From: Halorubrum alkaliphilum
Lineage (GTDB): Archaea; Halobacteriota; Halobacteria; Halobacteriales; Haloferacaceae
Assembly (NCBI RefSeq): GCF_017873815.1
Contig: NZ_JAGGKQ010000026.1
Location: forward strand, 1-40,901
Direction of reading: 5' to 3'
DNA length: 40,901 nt
Shown here: positions 1-7,678 of the stretch, one piece after another
How the letters are laid out: every line of letters begins with the position of its first letter
Numbering within the stretch: position 1 is the stretch's first letter
Notes under the pieces: model-generated
Told to the model about the DNA's origin: nothing
Database searches by the model: none
The model's input: only the letters and a program-made list of their open reading frames with translations
Program-made: the position numbers and the translations under genes

Positions 1-285
1 GGCATCGAGTCGAGCTACCGATTAGCCAAGCAGAGCCTCGCATTCACCAGTTCTCAGGACGCTGGGCTACGGCTGGTGATGTTTGTGGTGAGCCTACTGC
101 TCCAGAATAGCTGGCGGTATCTACACTGGCGGTACGTGGCGGCGCCCCGCCGCGGGGGGCGCCGCCTCTGGCAGTGGTCGTTCACGGAGTTCTGTGAGAT
201 GGTGTTGCGGGCCGCTTGGACAGCGCTTGGTGTGCGTAGGACTGTTCCAGCGAACCAACCACTCGACGACCGGTTCTTCCGGTAG
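1..285 (+). CDS. ISH3-like DDE transposase, C-terminal part
   Basis: The frame is open from base 1 and stops at 283-285, so only the last ~94 residues are in the window. The fragment contains GIESSYR near its start, the usual surroundings of the third catalytic acidic residue (Glu) of the DDE triad in IS4-superfamily transposases. It continues with RLVMFVVSLLLQNSWRYLHW, then a basic stretch (APRRGGRRLW) and ends PANQPLDDRFFR. This C-terminus is what I recall for haloarchaeal ISH3-type transposases; the family assignment is from recognition, not a search. The transposase cuts and joins element ends during transposition. The right end of the element should lie shortly after base 285, where a short inverted repeat (GCTGTCC/GGACAGC, about 284-305) is visible. 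Whether the gene is intact depends on sequence before the window. Confidence 0.75.
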   Translation, partial: GIESSYRLAKQSLAFTSSQDAGLRLVMFVVSLLLQNSWRYLHWRYVAAPRRGGRRLWQWSFTEFCEMVLRAAWTALGVRRTVPANQPLDDRFFR

Positions 286-310
286 CTGTCCACCGGTCCG
301 GACAGCAGTC

Positions 311-1600
311 GTGAGTGGCGACGCTGTCGCGTCAGCGGCGGTCCGCCGCCGACAGCGACGGTCCATCCCGAAGATTACGCTTACCAGCGCTTCGAAGACA
401 CTCCAAGACCAGTTCGATCTGATCCGCCGCCATCAGACCAGATCACGCGCCTGTCGATGTGATCGACTGATACTTCCTCGACTCCCATATGTCTGGGACA
501 TCGGACAGTATCATGATGTTGCTATCAGCTTGATCAGTGGTGAACTAGTCTCAGCGTCCTCCACAGTTACCACCTACGGCACATTTCAGGGATTACTCTA
601 CGTCTTCTTCCCGGCAGAACCGGTGACCGCAGCGGTGTTCAACGGTCTCTTCGCCGTGCTGGTGTACATCCCGGTCGCCTATCTCTATCGGTCGCTCTAC
701 CCGTGGATGTCAGAACACAACTACGGAGTGATGGCACTGATTCTCTATCTCCCGCTCCCGTTCCTCTTTTTCAGTCTCCCGATGCGAGACGCGCTCTCGG
801 CGTTCAGTTTCCTCTCGTTCCTCGCGCTCGGAGTGTACGCACTTCAAGAACGTGACGTTGCGATGGGGCTAACGATAGTCCCCTTGTGGGCGATGGTTTT
901 CCTGTTACGGCCCGAACTCGGCCTCGTCGGTCTCCTCGGATTCGGTGCCGCAGGGAGCGTCGATCTCATCCGGGTACTCGACATAGAGCTATCAATTCCC
1001 TCATTGGCGGTCGTCTTAGGTGGTCTCGGCGCGCTCGGGTTTGGTCTGTTCGCGGAAGTACTGTATTCCTTTGAGCGTGCAAACCGAGAACTCGCCTACC
1101 GCGCACAGGGCGGGGCAGTCTACCTCGACGGGATGCAGTACAGCTCTTGGTTCGATTTCCTGCTTGCGGCCCCGGGGCGCGTGCTCTACTTCGTATTCAC
1201 GCCGTTTCCCCTCCACGTCGAATCGGTGTTTCACCTGCTCGCCTTCACCGCAGTCCCGATAGTGATCGTTCTGTTCGTCGGCGCGATCCGGTCGCTGTAC
1301 GAGTGTGAGTTCGATGAGACGGTCGCGGTCCTTCTGATCGTCGTGTTCCTCGCCGGATCTGCCGGCTACGGCGCGATCAACTCCAACTTCGGGACCGGTG
1401 TTCGCCACCGAATAATCTTCGAGTTCATTCTCGTCATCGTCGCCGCGCCCGTGATCGCCCGCTGGGAGCTACTCGTCCGTGAGTGGCTCGGTGTAGTTCC
1501 ACATCACCGCGACGAGCACGACGAACAGCAGCGCGAAACTCAAGAATTGGATAGTCACGTGGAGGCCCGAAGAGAGTATTCGAACGAGGCTCGCGAGTAA
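311..1600 (+). CDS. Polytopic membrane protein, N-terminus probably disrupted
   Basis: About ten hydrophobic segments can be seen (for example LFAVLVYIPVAYLY, VMALILYLPLPFLFF, VVFLAGSAGYGAI, IIFEFILVIVAAPVIA), so this is an integral membrane protein. A loop rich in charged and aromatic residues (RPELGL, later RVLYFVFTPFPLHV) recalls glycan polymerase or lipid-linked sugar transferase families found beside glycosyltransferases, but no diagnostic motif lets me name it. The frame is open back to 194, yet that 5' part overlaps the transposase gene and codes an arginine-rich non-membrane stretch. The first convincing homologous-looking sequence is LILPRLPYVWDIGQYHDVAI, near base 467. The GTG at 311 is only a guess. 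I infer that the adjacent ISH3-like element removed the true start. The last ~40 residues are hydrophilic and overlap the small gene on the other strand. Confidence 0.55.
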   Translation: MSGDAVASAAVRRRQRRSIPKITLTSASKTLQDQFDLIRRHQTRSRACRCDRLILPRLPYVWDIGQYHDVAISLISGELVSASSTVTTYGTFQGLLYVFFPAEPVTAAVFNGLFAVLVYIPVAYLYRSLYPWMSEHNYGVMALILYLPLPFLFFSLPMRDALSAFSFLSFLALGVYALQERDVAMGLTIVPLWAMVFLLRPELGLVGLLGFGAAGSVDLIRVLDIELSIPSLAVVLGGLGALGFGLFAEVLYSFERANRELAYRAQGGAVYLDGMQYSSWFDFLLAAPGRVLYFVFTPFPLHVESVFHLLAFTAVPIVIVLFVGAIRSLYECEFDETVAVLLIVVFLAGSAGYGAINSNFGTGVRHRIIFEFILVIVAAPVIARWELLVREWLGVVPHHRDEHDEQQRETQELDSHVEARREYSNEARE

Positions 1601-1741
1601 CCCCAGACCGAGAAGCCCCACCAACACGCGCTCGTCGTTCAGTGCCCGAACCAACAGGCTGTGCTCGGCCCACTCGACGACCTGCGCTGAGACGCGATAC
1701 AGGAGAGAATTTTTGATTATCTCTACCGGACTCGGCTTCAT
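1469..1741 (-). CDS. Small two-helix membrane protein
   Basis: A 90-residue protein starting MKPSPVEIIKN. It has an amphipathic N-terminal part followed by two hydrophobic helices (VLVGLLGLGLLASLV and FLSFALLFVVLVAVMW) and a short acidic tail. It begins 26 bases after the glycosyltransferase stop on the same strand, so the two are probably co-transcribed. I do not recognise the family. Placement after a GT4 enzyme suggests a role in glycan export or membrane anchoring, which is inference. Its 3' end overlaps the last 132 bases of the membrane protein gene on the opposite strand; the clean hydrophobic pattern here, against the low-quality hydrophilic tail there, makes this the better-supported reading of the shared bases. 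Confidence 0.6.
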   Translation of the reverse strand: MKPSPVEIIKNSLLYRVSAQVVEWAEHSLLVRALNDERVLVGLLGLGLLASLVRILSSGLHVTIQFLSFALLFVVLVAVMWNYTEPLTDE

Positions 1742-1767
1742 TAGGCGTTGGCAGGAGGAGCGGTTAC

Positions 1768-2880
1768 TTATGAGTTGTTCTCGGTGATCGATTCGAGAGT
1801 ACACGTCGTGCGTTCGACCGTATCGGCCCATCGATGATCGTCCACTGCGATTTGTTCCGACGCTTCACCAGAATCTTCGATCGCTTCGAAGAGGCCGTCT
1901 GCGAACGTTGTGTTCCCGTCATCCGCGACTACGTGGCCTCGCTCCCCAAGCGTCGGCGTAACTTGCTCCAGATCGCTCATCACGATCTCCAGTCCACTCG
2001 CCATCGCTTCCAACACCGTCCGCGGCACCCCCTCCGCCCGGCTCGGTAACACCAACACCTTCCCACTCCGGTACACTTTCGGCATCTCGTCGTACGGCAC
2101 GTGTCCGAGGAACGTCACCGCCTCCCCGATCCCCAATTCCTCCACTTGCGCTTCCAGATCCTCTCGTAACGCGCCGTCGCCACACAGGTACAGCTCCGCA
2201 TCCGGATACTCTTCGAGCACCTCCGCGAACGCCTCGATCGCGAGCCACGGCCGCTTTCCTTCTGCGAAGCGCCCGACGAACAGCACGACTGGTCCCTCGG
2301 CGTCGATCAACTCGCTCTCGGGTCCCTCGGGCGTGAACCGTTCCGTGTCGATCCCGTTGGGGACGACCTCGATCCGCGAACGCACGCCCAGCTCCCGCAC
2401 GCGCTTTTTGTCCACGTCGGTGTAACAGAACACCACGTCCGCCTGGTTGAACGTCCACCGCCCGAGCGTCTTCAGGTACAGCGAGAACAGTCGCTCCGGC
2501 GCGTTCTGACTGTACAGCCCGTGGTTCGTGATCGCCAGCGGAATATCGCCGAACCGTCCCTTCAGCGCCGCGAGGTTCGTCACGAAATAGCAGTGCGAGT
2601 GCGCGTGTATCACGTCGAAGTCGTCGCCGTCCGCGTGCCAGAGGTACCGAGCCACCGCAGGCGACACGTCGTTGCCGAGCAGCGTCACGCCCGGTGAGAC
2701 TCGCAGTATCGTGTACCCGTGCGTCTCCTCGATCCGCGGTAGAGACTGATCCTCCCGTGTCGTGAGCACGGTCACGTCGTGACCCATCGCGGCTTGGTCT
2801 CTCGACATCGCGTGAACGTGGTAATCCCCACCGCCTTTCGTGTCGGGATAGGTCCACGGCGCGACTCGGAGAATTCGCAT
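1768..2880 (-). CDS. Glycosyltransferase family 4 (GT-B fold)
   Basis: A 370-residue GT4 enzyme, cytoplasmic face of the membrane by family knowledge, that transfers a sugar from a nucleotide-sugar donor onto a glycan or lipid-linked acceptor. The N-terminal Rossmann half contains the glycine-rich acceptor loop (PDTKGGGDYHVHAMS, about residues 9-23) and HGLYSQNAPERL. The C-terminal half has the typical VVLFVGRFAEGKRPWLAIEA (KR at the donor phosphate) and the EX7E-type motif in AEGVPRTVLEAMASG. Length is normal for the family. The start at MRILRVAPWTYP was preferred over one 10 codons upstream because it begins directly at the first beta strand. It heads a two-gene transcription unit with the small membrane protein. 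The cluster likely makes exopolysaccharide or S-layer/archaellin glycans; donor and acceptor cannot be read from sequence. Confidence 0.9.
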   Translation of the reverse strand: MRILRVAPWTYPDTKGGGDYHVHAMSRDQAAMGHDVTVLTTREDQSLPRIEETHGYTILRVSPGVTLLGNDVSPAVARYLWHADGDDFDVIHAHSHCYFVTNLAALKGRFGDIPLAITNHGLYSQNAPERLFSLYLKTLGRWTFNQADVVFCYTDVDKKRVRELGVRSRIEVVPNGIDTERFTPEGPESELIDAEGPVVLFVGRFAEGKRPWLAIEAFAEVLEEYPDAELYLCGDGALREDLEAQVEELGIGEAVTFLGHVPYDEMPKVYRSGKVLVLPSRAEGVPRTVLEAMASGLEIVMSDLEQVTPTLGERGHVVADDGNTTFADGLFEAIEDSGEASEQIAVDDHRWADTVERTTCTLESITENNS

Positions 2881-2942
2881 TACGCACTTGTACCCGGCGC
2901 CAGCAAACAAACGTACCGGTTCAGGTTAGTCACACATCTTGT

Positions 2943-2983
2943 TTAACCAACAGCCGCTCACAAATGGGTTTATTGTTGGTTAA
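2943..2983. promoter_or_regulatory. Inverted repeat TTAACCAACA ... TGTTGGTTAA
   Basis: Perfect 10-base arms at 2943-2952 and 2974-2983 flank a 21-base centre. The site lies about 60 bases upstream of the glycosyltransferase start and 50 bases after the end of the winged-helix gene. It could be an operator for the neighbouring repressor-like protein or a transcript-end hairpin; no T-rich run follows it on either strand, so I favour an operator. Confidence 0.4.
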
Positions 2984-3033
2984 GTGTGCTCTGCTTGTAT
3001 GGTGTTATTCACACCGGTTCAGAAAGTCACCGT

Positions 3034-3354
3034 TCAACTGTCAGTAACAGCGTCTTCGGTCGAATTATCGTGCGTGTCATCAGTTCCTTTTTCGTCAATA
3101 TACTGCCAATCTTCGGTGTCTAAACGACCCTTGAGATATGCCTCACCGTCTTCTGTAATAACATAGACTCCGTTTCCAAGATGATCAACTAGTCCCTTTT
3201 CGGCTAATTTCTTACATCGCCGATCCACTTGTTGACGTGAGTATCGGATCGGACCTTCTCGCTTCATTTTGGTGGGAGACCCGGATTTATGCTCAGATAG
3301 ATACTCTAGGATGCGGTCATCTGCCGCAGTCATCCAACTACCCGCATATCTCAT
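3034..3354 (-). CDS. Winged-helix transcriptional regulator, PhiH1-repressor-like
   Basis: A 106-residue DNA-binding protein. The core MTAADDRILEYLSEH, then IRYSRQQVDRRCKKLAEKGL (recognition helix) and the wing DHLGNGVYVITEDGEAYLKG match the short haloarchaeal winged-helix proteins often annotated as phage PhiH1 repressor-like. The start at MRYAGSWM (3354) was chosen over the longer 3399 start because a TATA-like TAATATAGA lies 24-32 bases upstream, fitting a leaderless transcript. The acidic C-terminal tail (DTEDWQYIDEKGTDD) has no recognisable fold. It is divergent from the operon that starts at 3574, an arrangement typical of a local repressor controlling the shared intergenic region; that target is inferred. 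Confidence 0.8.
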   Translation of the reverse strand: MRYAGSWMTAADDRILEYLSEHKSGSPTKMKREGPIRYSRQQVDRRCKKLAEKGLVDHLGNGVYVITEDGEAYLKGRLDTEDWQYIDEKGTDDTHDNSTEDAVTDS

Positions 3355-3377
3355 AGGACACACTGCTATTCCCAGGT

Positions 3378-3386
3378 CTATATTAC
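3378..3386 (-). promoter_or_regulatory. TATA box for the winged-helix regulator
   Basis: Read on the minus strand the site is TAATATAGA, centred about 28 bases before the ATG at 3354. This spacing is the haloarchaeal norm for leaderless mRNAs. Confidence 0.5.
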
Positions 3387-3502
3387 GGTCGGATCGCATT
3401 TCAAAAGTCTCGCAGCCACTCAGATAGTCTCCGTAATATTAATAAGACAATAGCGTGTGAGTTTAGTTACAGAACCCAAGTGACGAACCCTCGGCTCGTG
3501 AG

Positions 3503-3606
3503 AATTTATAGAAACCCCGACCGCGGTGCTGGAACACCCGGCCGGGACGGGTTCTGTGCGGTACCACAGAACCATGCTAATGCTGGCAACTGCGGGGCTT
3601 AAGCCC
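3503..3606 (+). promoter_or_regulatory. Promoter and palindrome-rich leader of the nuclease operon
   Basis: AATTTATA at 3503-3510 is a good TATA box, placing the transcript start near 3535. Three palindromes follow within 70 bases: CCCGGCCGGG (3537-3546), GGTTCTGTG-N6-CACAGAACC (3550-3573, ending right at the ATG at 3574) and GGGCTTAAGCCC (3595-3606, inside the first codons). As DNA they could be operators; as RNA they would put the first start codon between two hairpins and so could control translation. The sequence does not decide between these. Confidence 0.5.
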
Positions 3607-3765
3607 TGCGAGACGACTGACGGATCGGACGGAGAGACCACCGACTGTAGTTTGTGTGAAAACGCAGCCGACGGCCACGACGCTACCTTCGACGGTCCAC
3701 TCTGTAGTACGTGTGCTGAGACACGCAACGTCAACGAGAGTATCGGGGAGGGCCACAATGTCTAG
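3574..3765 (+). CDS. Small zinc-ribbon-like protein
   Basis: A 63-residue protein starting MLMLATAGLKPCE. Two CXXC pairs (DCSLCEN and LCSTCAE, about 18 residues apart) could bind one zinc ion in a ribbon or knuckle. The rest is acidic and probably flexible. The start at 3574 directly follows the palindrome; an earlier in-frame ATG at 3526 lies within the predicted leader and was rejected. It is the first gene of a six-gene operon and its stop overlaps the next start (ATGTCTAG). The function is unknown; short Cys-pair proteins of this kind in haloarchaeal mobile regions are generally assumed to be regulatory. Confidence 0.6.
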   Translation: MLMLATAGLKPCETTDGSDGETTDCSLCENAADGHDATFDGPLCSTCAETRNVNESIGEGHNV

Positions 3766-4081
3766 CCCCCGTCCCGAAACCGACGCCATCCACTCACTGG
3801 CCGATTTCTCAGCCACCCATCGCGATCTCCTCTGGCTACTCTCACAGACGGGTCCCAGCGAGAGCCGTTCACTCCACCACGCACTCGCCGACTACTACAC
3901 AGAGGCCATCGATCACAGCCGAGTCTGTGACACCCTTGAAGACCTCATCGAACGCGACCTTGTCGCTAAACATACTGACAACACCTCCAAGTACCGACTC
4001 ACTGAGTCGGCCCGCCGCGCTCTCTCTGCGCGCCAGGCGTGGCAAGCTGGCACTCACAACGCTGAAGGAGGGCACAGATGA
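3758..4081 (+). CDS. Winged-helix DNA-binding protein, PadR/MarR-like
   Basis: A 107-residue protein starting MSSPRPETDAIHS. The segment HRDLLWLLSQTGPSESRSLH followed by YTEAIDHSRVCDTLEDLIER and DLVAKHTDNTSKYRLTESAR has the helix-helix-recognition helix-wing pattern of a PadR/MarR-type winged helix. The start at 3758 is supported by GGGGAGG a few bases upstream and by overlap with the previous stop. Its end overlaps the next gene by ATGA, so translation of the two is probably coupled. In this operon it most likely binds the leader palindromes or works as a DNA-targeting subunit with its neighbours; both are inferences. Confidence 0.75.
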   Translation: MSSPRPETDAIHSLADFSATHRDLLWLLSQTGPSESRSLHHALADYYTEAIDHSRVCDTLEDLIERDLVAKHTDNTSKYRLTESARRALSARQAWQAGTHNAEGGHR

Positions 4082-4557
4082 CGCGACCCACCAGCGACAC
4101 GCAAACCGTAGATCGTCACCAGCTTGCGCGCATCTCACTCGACACGGACCACCCGATCTGCCAAATCTGCGGACAACCGCTCCACGAAGGCGACGACATC
4201 ACCGCCTACGCCTACCGCGCGGCCGGCGAACCCGCGTACGCGATCGGCTACATCATGTGTGGATCAGATACTCACGAACACCCGACCGTCTTCACCCGCG
4301 GGGTTCGTGAGTACGTCCTCACGGGCCATATCGGGACCTGTGCGAACACTCAGACCCAATCGACGACGTACATCCTGCTGGAGCCAACGATCGTCGTCAC
4401 GAGTCCCGCGACGACTACAAATCTACACGTCCACCCAGACGCTACAACACCACGGGACCCAACCCACCCGACACCACAGGAGCCCACGCCGCTTCTCACT
4501 GCGGCTCGAGAATACGCCCGCTCTGATGGTGGCGCCCCACCCGAGGGGACAGAATGA
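4078..4557 (+). CDS. Hypothetical zinc-binding protein
   Basis: A 159-residue protein starting at the ATGA overlap. The first half has CQICGQPLHEGDDITAYAY and, later, MCGSDTHEH and HIGTC. The spacing of CXXC with the downstream Cys/His residues suggests a treble-clef or similar zinc site built on a small beta-rich domain. The C-terminal third is Pro/Thr-rich and likely disordered. I recognise it only as a type of hypothetical protein found in haloarchaeal plasmids and integrated elements. Its position between a winged-helix protein and the large 946-residue protein suggests these three act together. Confidence 0.6.
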   Translation: MTRPTSDTQTVDRHQLARISLDTDHPICQICGQPLHEGDDITAYAYRAAGEPAYAIGYIMCGSDTHEHPTVFTRGVREYVLTGHIGTCANTQTQSTTYILLEPTIVVTSPATTTNLHVHPDATTPRDPTHPTPQEPTPLLTAAREYARSDGGAPPEGTE

Positions 4558-4601
4558 TCCGGGTTGTCGTGACCCATCGACTCATCTTACGGTGATCGCT
4601 C

Positions 4602-7442
4602 GTGGGACCACGCCAGCCTGCGACCCGTGAGCGAGGGATCCGGCTTGTCAGCCACGAGACTACCCTCTCCACCGAGGGAATCGTCTGTACTGAAATCTCA
4701 CCACGGGTAACCGAGTGGGTTCCAGACCTCCTCGACAAGCTCAAACCGCACACCGAACGGGCCATCTGCGATTCCACCACCACAGATCCGTGGCGCGCAA
4801 GCACACAGCTCCTCACAGAAACTCTGCCTGAGTGGCAGAACACCGATGAACCATGGACCGACGACATCGCTGAAGCCGTCGCGTACACCCGCGCGATCAC
4901 GGCGCTTGCGCTGACCTACAGGGACACCGACGTCGACACACTGAGTACGTACCACCACCAGCGATACGACGGCCTAACCGACACGGTCACCACCATCGGC
5001 ACGGGGCGTGGCCCAGTCAACGCCGACCTCGGCGCGCTCGCAAAAGGCCCGGTCGCGCTCCATCGTGAACTCGAGGATCAACCCGAAGTCCTCACACTTC
5101 TGTTGGACGGTGACACGTGGACCAGCCTCACAGACCGTCGCACGGGCGTCCGCGCACTCGCGGCGATCGCAGTGCTTGCCGACGGGTTCGACGTCAGACT
5201 CGTCGCGTCCCCGACAGTCCAACGACACCTCTCGAAACGGTATCCCCACTGGACCGAGTGTCACCTGGATCTTACTGCCAGCCGGGATCGGTCCCCCCAC
5301 ACCGACCACTCTACGCAGACTGCCGAGGCCGCGTGGGAGGCCATCCGTGATCTCGATACCGAACCAGGAAAGCGACGCTTGCTCGGACACCTCAACGCCG
5401 ACGACACACGGAGCTACCGTGATCTCACCCACGATCACACGATCGATATCGCCGACGGGACCGTCAGCCGGTACGTCCTCGATCTCGAAACACGCGGTCT
5501 GGTTACGATCGACCGTCGCGGCCAGCACAACACCGTCCAGCTCACTGACCTGGGGCAACTCGCCGTCAAGCAGTGTCTCGACGACACTAACGCCCTCGTC
5601 CACCCGGACCAGCGCCGGCTCGATGGGCGTCTTACTGGGACCCCTCAGGAATCTACAAGTACAGTGTCGCCCCGCCGGGTGGGGTCACCACCGGAACCCA
5701 CCATCGACGAACGGGTGGCGACAACCGGCGACCCAGACAGGGAAACTGATTACGTCCAGTGGCTCACTGGCCCTGAGACCAGCCCAGACCAGTTCCACGA
5801 GCGATTCAGCACCGTCGCCCATGACGATGCCATCACGCTCGTCGACGACCAACCACAATCGTTCGAGGACGGTCGGGTTACGTATCTCAGTCACACCGAT
5901 ACTGAAACGCTCGTCGTCCTCCAGTGGGGCGGGCCCTTAGCCACCCTAGGACGTCTCGCGGGCGCCTTACTCAGTGACAAAGCACTCTCGACAATCCTCA
6001 CCCCCACACGACTCGGCCACAACTTCGAAACGATCGACGATCATCGTGATCACGACACCGCCCGTATCCTCCGCCGTGGCCACCAAGTGGGCTGGTACAG
6101 CGAGACAGAAACCACCTACCAAGCTTGGAGAGACCGGATCACGACCGTTCGAGACCGACTCCTCGCACAAGTCGCCACGCTCACAGGCAGCGACGACACA
6201 GCCGCCCGAAGCGACCTCTTCGCCGATCTTCACGGACTGATCGCCTCAGCAACCCAACTGTATCACGCAGTTGGAATCGATCTCACGACTACCATCAGAA
6301 TTCCCGATACAGACGCACTCGCGCGCAACACTACACAACTCCATGACCTCTGTGAGTTCCTCGGCAAGACTGTACCTAAACAGTCCGTCTACGGGGTCCA
6401 CTCAGGCTACCGCATGCTGTTCGAAGACCGGCCCGCAAAGCTGTGCCGCCGGCTCCCCTACGAGGTCGAGTCCAACACAACGCTCGATCTCACCATGTCG
6501 TGGGTACTAGCCGGCCCGACGATCACCGCGCTCCACGACGACATCACCACCGCCCTGTCGACAGAACTCTCCGAGGTGCGTAAAGCGATCGCTGAGGGAA
6601 CCGAAGCCGCACCGACGCTCGAAATCCCCGTCGTCGACGCGACGACCTACCCCGCCATCCGGCGGGTGATCGACGAGATAGCGATGACCCACGACGTACA
6701 GTGGACATCCCACGAGCGACAGCGGCTCGTGCGGCTGTGTCTGCGCTCGTTCGGCCCGGCGGACACCCCAAGAGCGTGTCCGTACGACGTCGTGGAGAGC
6801 CTCCGACAAGCGCTGAACGAGTCCCACTGTCCGACCCCTGCCGACGTTGAACGTGCAGCGGCCACCCTCCCAGCCACACGCTTTCGGCCCGATCTCACGC
6901 CGACAGCCACCAAACTGTACGCGACGCTCCTCCAGGCAGATCAACCGCTTGGTCGCTCAGAGTTGATCGACAGAGCCGGTATCTCCGCAAGCAGCTATGA
7001 CCGCCGGCTGAGCGATGTTCGCGAGCTCCCCCGAGTACATGCCGTCCAGGTGGATGGTCACCGACGGTGGATCACCGATCACGAAAGCGCAACTAGACCG
7101 CCGGCAGACATGACAAAGACACCAACGCCGCTGTTGGCGCATCGACAGACGAATCCATCCCACCGCGTCGTGAGCAGTCACCCAGACGTGTGGACGCGAC
7201 AACGCACCGCCCACGCCGACACGGACCTGTTCACGCCGATAGCCACGCAGAACACCATGATTCGAGACACCACACTTCCCGTGAAGACGCATCGAAGACA
7301 GCCACCAAGAGACGACCACCGCGACGTACCGCCCGCACACCACCTCATCGACTCCCGAATGCCAGATCCACACCACCACGAAACGCTAGCATCATCCGTG
7401 ACACCGACGCTCCACACGAACCAAAAAGGTGAGACACAATGA
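4602..7442 (+). CDS. Large protein with two winged helices, unknown function
   Basis: A 946-residue protein starting at GTG; an in-frame stop at 4593-4595 rules out a longer start. An N-terminal alpha/beta segment (about 165-205, containing LLLDGDTWTSLTDRRTGVR) looks like a sensor-type domain. A winged helix follows at about 241-322 (recognition helix in DGTVSRYVLDLETRGL), then a beta segment (LVVLQWGGPLATLGRLAGAL), a long alpha-helical middle, and a second winged helix at about 764-820 (GRSELIDRAGISASSYDRRL). The last ~110 residues are His/Pro/Thr-rich and look disordered. No ATPase, nuclease or helicase motif was seen. With two DNA-binding domains and a nuclease two genes downstream, it may select or bridge DNA sites; this is inference. 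The 13-codon reading frame at 4554-4595 links it to the previous gene's stop. Confidence 0.75.
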   Translation: MGPRQPATRERGIRLVSHETTLSTEGIVCTEISPRVTEWVPDLLDKLKPHTERAICDSTTTDPWRASTQLLTETLPEWQNTDEPWTDDIAEAVAYTRAITALALTYRDTDVDTLSTYHHQRYDGLTDTVTTIGTGRGPVNADLGALAKGPVALHRELEDQPEVLTLLLDGDTWTSLTDRRTGVRALAAIAVLADGFDVRLVASPTVQRHLSKRYPHWTECHLDLTASRDRSPHTDHSTQTAEAAWEAIRDLDTEPGKRRLLGHLNADDTRSYRDLTHDHTIDIADGTVSRYVLDLETRGLVTIDRRGQHNTVQLTDLGQLAVKQCLDDTNALVHPDQRRLDGRLTGTPQESTSTVSPRRVGSPPEPTIDERVATTGDPDRETDYVQWLTGPETSPDQFHERFSTVAHDDAITLVDDQPQSFEDGRVTYLSHTDTETLVVLQWGGPLATLGRLAGALLSDKALSTILTPTRLGHNFETIDDHRDHDTARILRRGHQVGWYSETETTYQAWRDRITTVRDRLLAQVATLTGSDDTAARSDLFADLHGLIASATQLYHAVGIDLTTTIRIPDTDALARNTTQLHDLCEFLGKTVPKQSVYGVHSGYRMLFEDRPAKLCRRLPYEVESNTTLDLTMSWVLAGPTITALHDDITTALSTELSEVRKAIAEGTEAAPTLEIPVVDATTYPAIRRVIDEIAMTHDVQWTSHERQRLVRLCLRSFGPADTPRACPYDVVESLRQALNESHCPTPADVERAAATLPATRFRPDLTPTATKLYATLLQADQPLGRSELIDRAGISASSYDRRLSDVRELPRVHAVQVDGHRRWITDHESATRPPADMTKTPTPLLAHRQTNPSHRVVSSHPDVWTRQRTAHADTDLFTPIATQNTMIRDTTLPVKTHRRQPPRDDHRDVPPAHHLIDSRMPDPHHHETLASSVTPTLHTNQKGETQ

Positions 7443-7678
7443 CGGCTCCCACAGTCACCCTCGAAACGGACATCACACGCGATCGCCCCGCCAGCCAACA
7501 GGAGGGCTCCATCCAGGTGGGCCAAGACGAACTCGATGACTCCGTCATCACGCTCAGTTTTGGTGGGCCGTGGGGGACGACGTACGCGGATCTCACACCT
7601 GAAGAGGCCCAAGCGATCGCGACCGCCCTCGAAGACACAGCCAACAGAGCCCAACAGGAGGAGAACGCCGATGAGTGA
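7439..7678 (+). CDS. Small acidic hypothetical protein
   Basis: A 79-residue protein beginning at an ATGA overlap with the large gene before it and overlapping the nuclease start (ATGAGTGA). It has an acidic N-terminus, a short beta stretch (SVITLSFGGPWGTTY) and a C-terminal helix (TPEEAQAIATALEDTANRAQ). The compact fold and coupled translation make a partner or inhibitor of the nuclease plausible, but nothing in the sequence proves it. I do not know a characterised homologue. Confidence 0.65.
   Translation: MTAPTVTLETDITRDRPASQQEGSIQVGQDELDDSVITLSFGGPWGTTYADLTPEEAQAIATALEDTANRAQQEENADE

Noticed and set aside
54-366. Two minus-strand ORFs near the window start
   Set aside because: They are antisense to the transposase 3' end and have no protein-like features.
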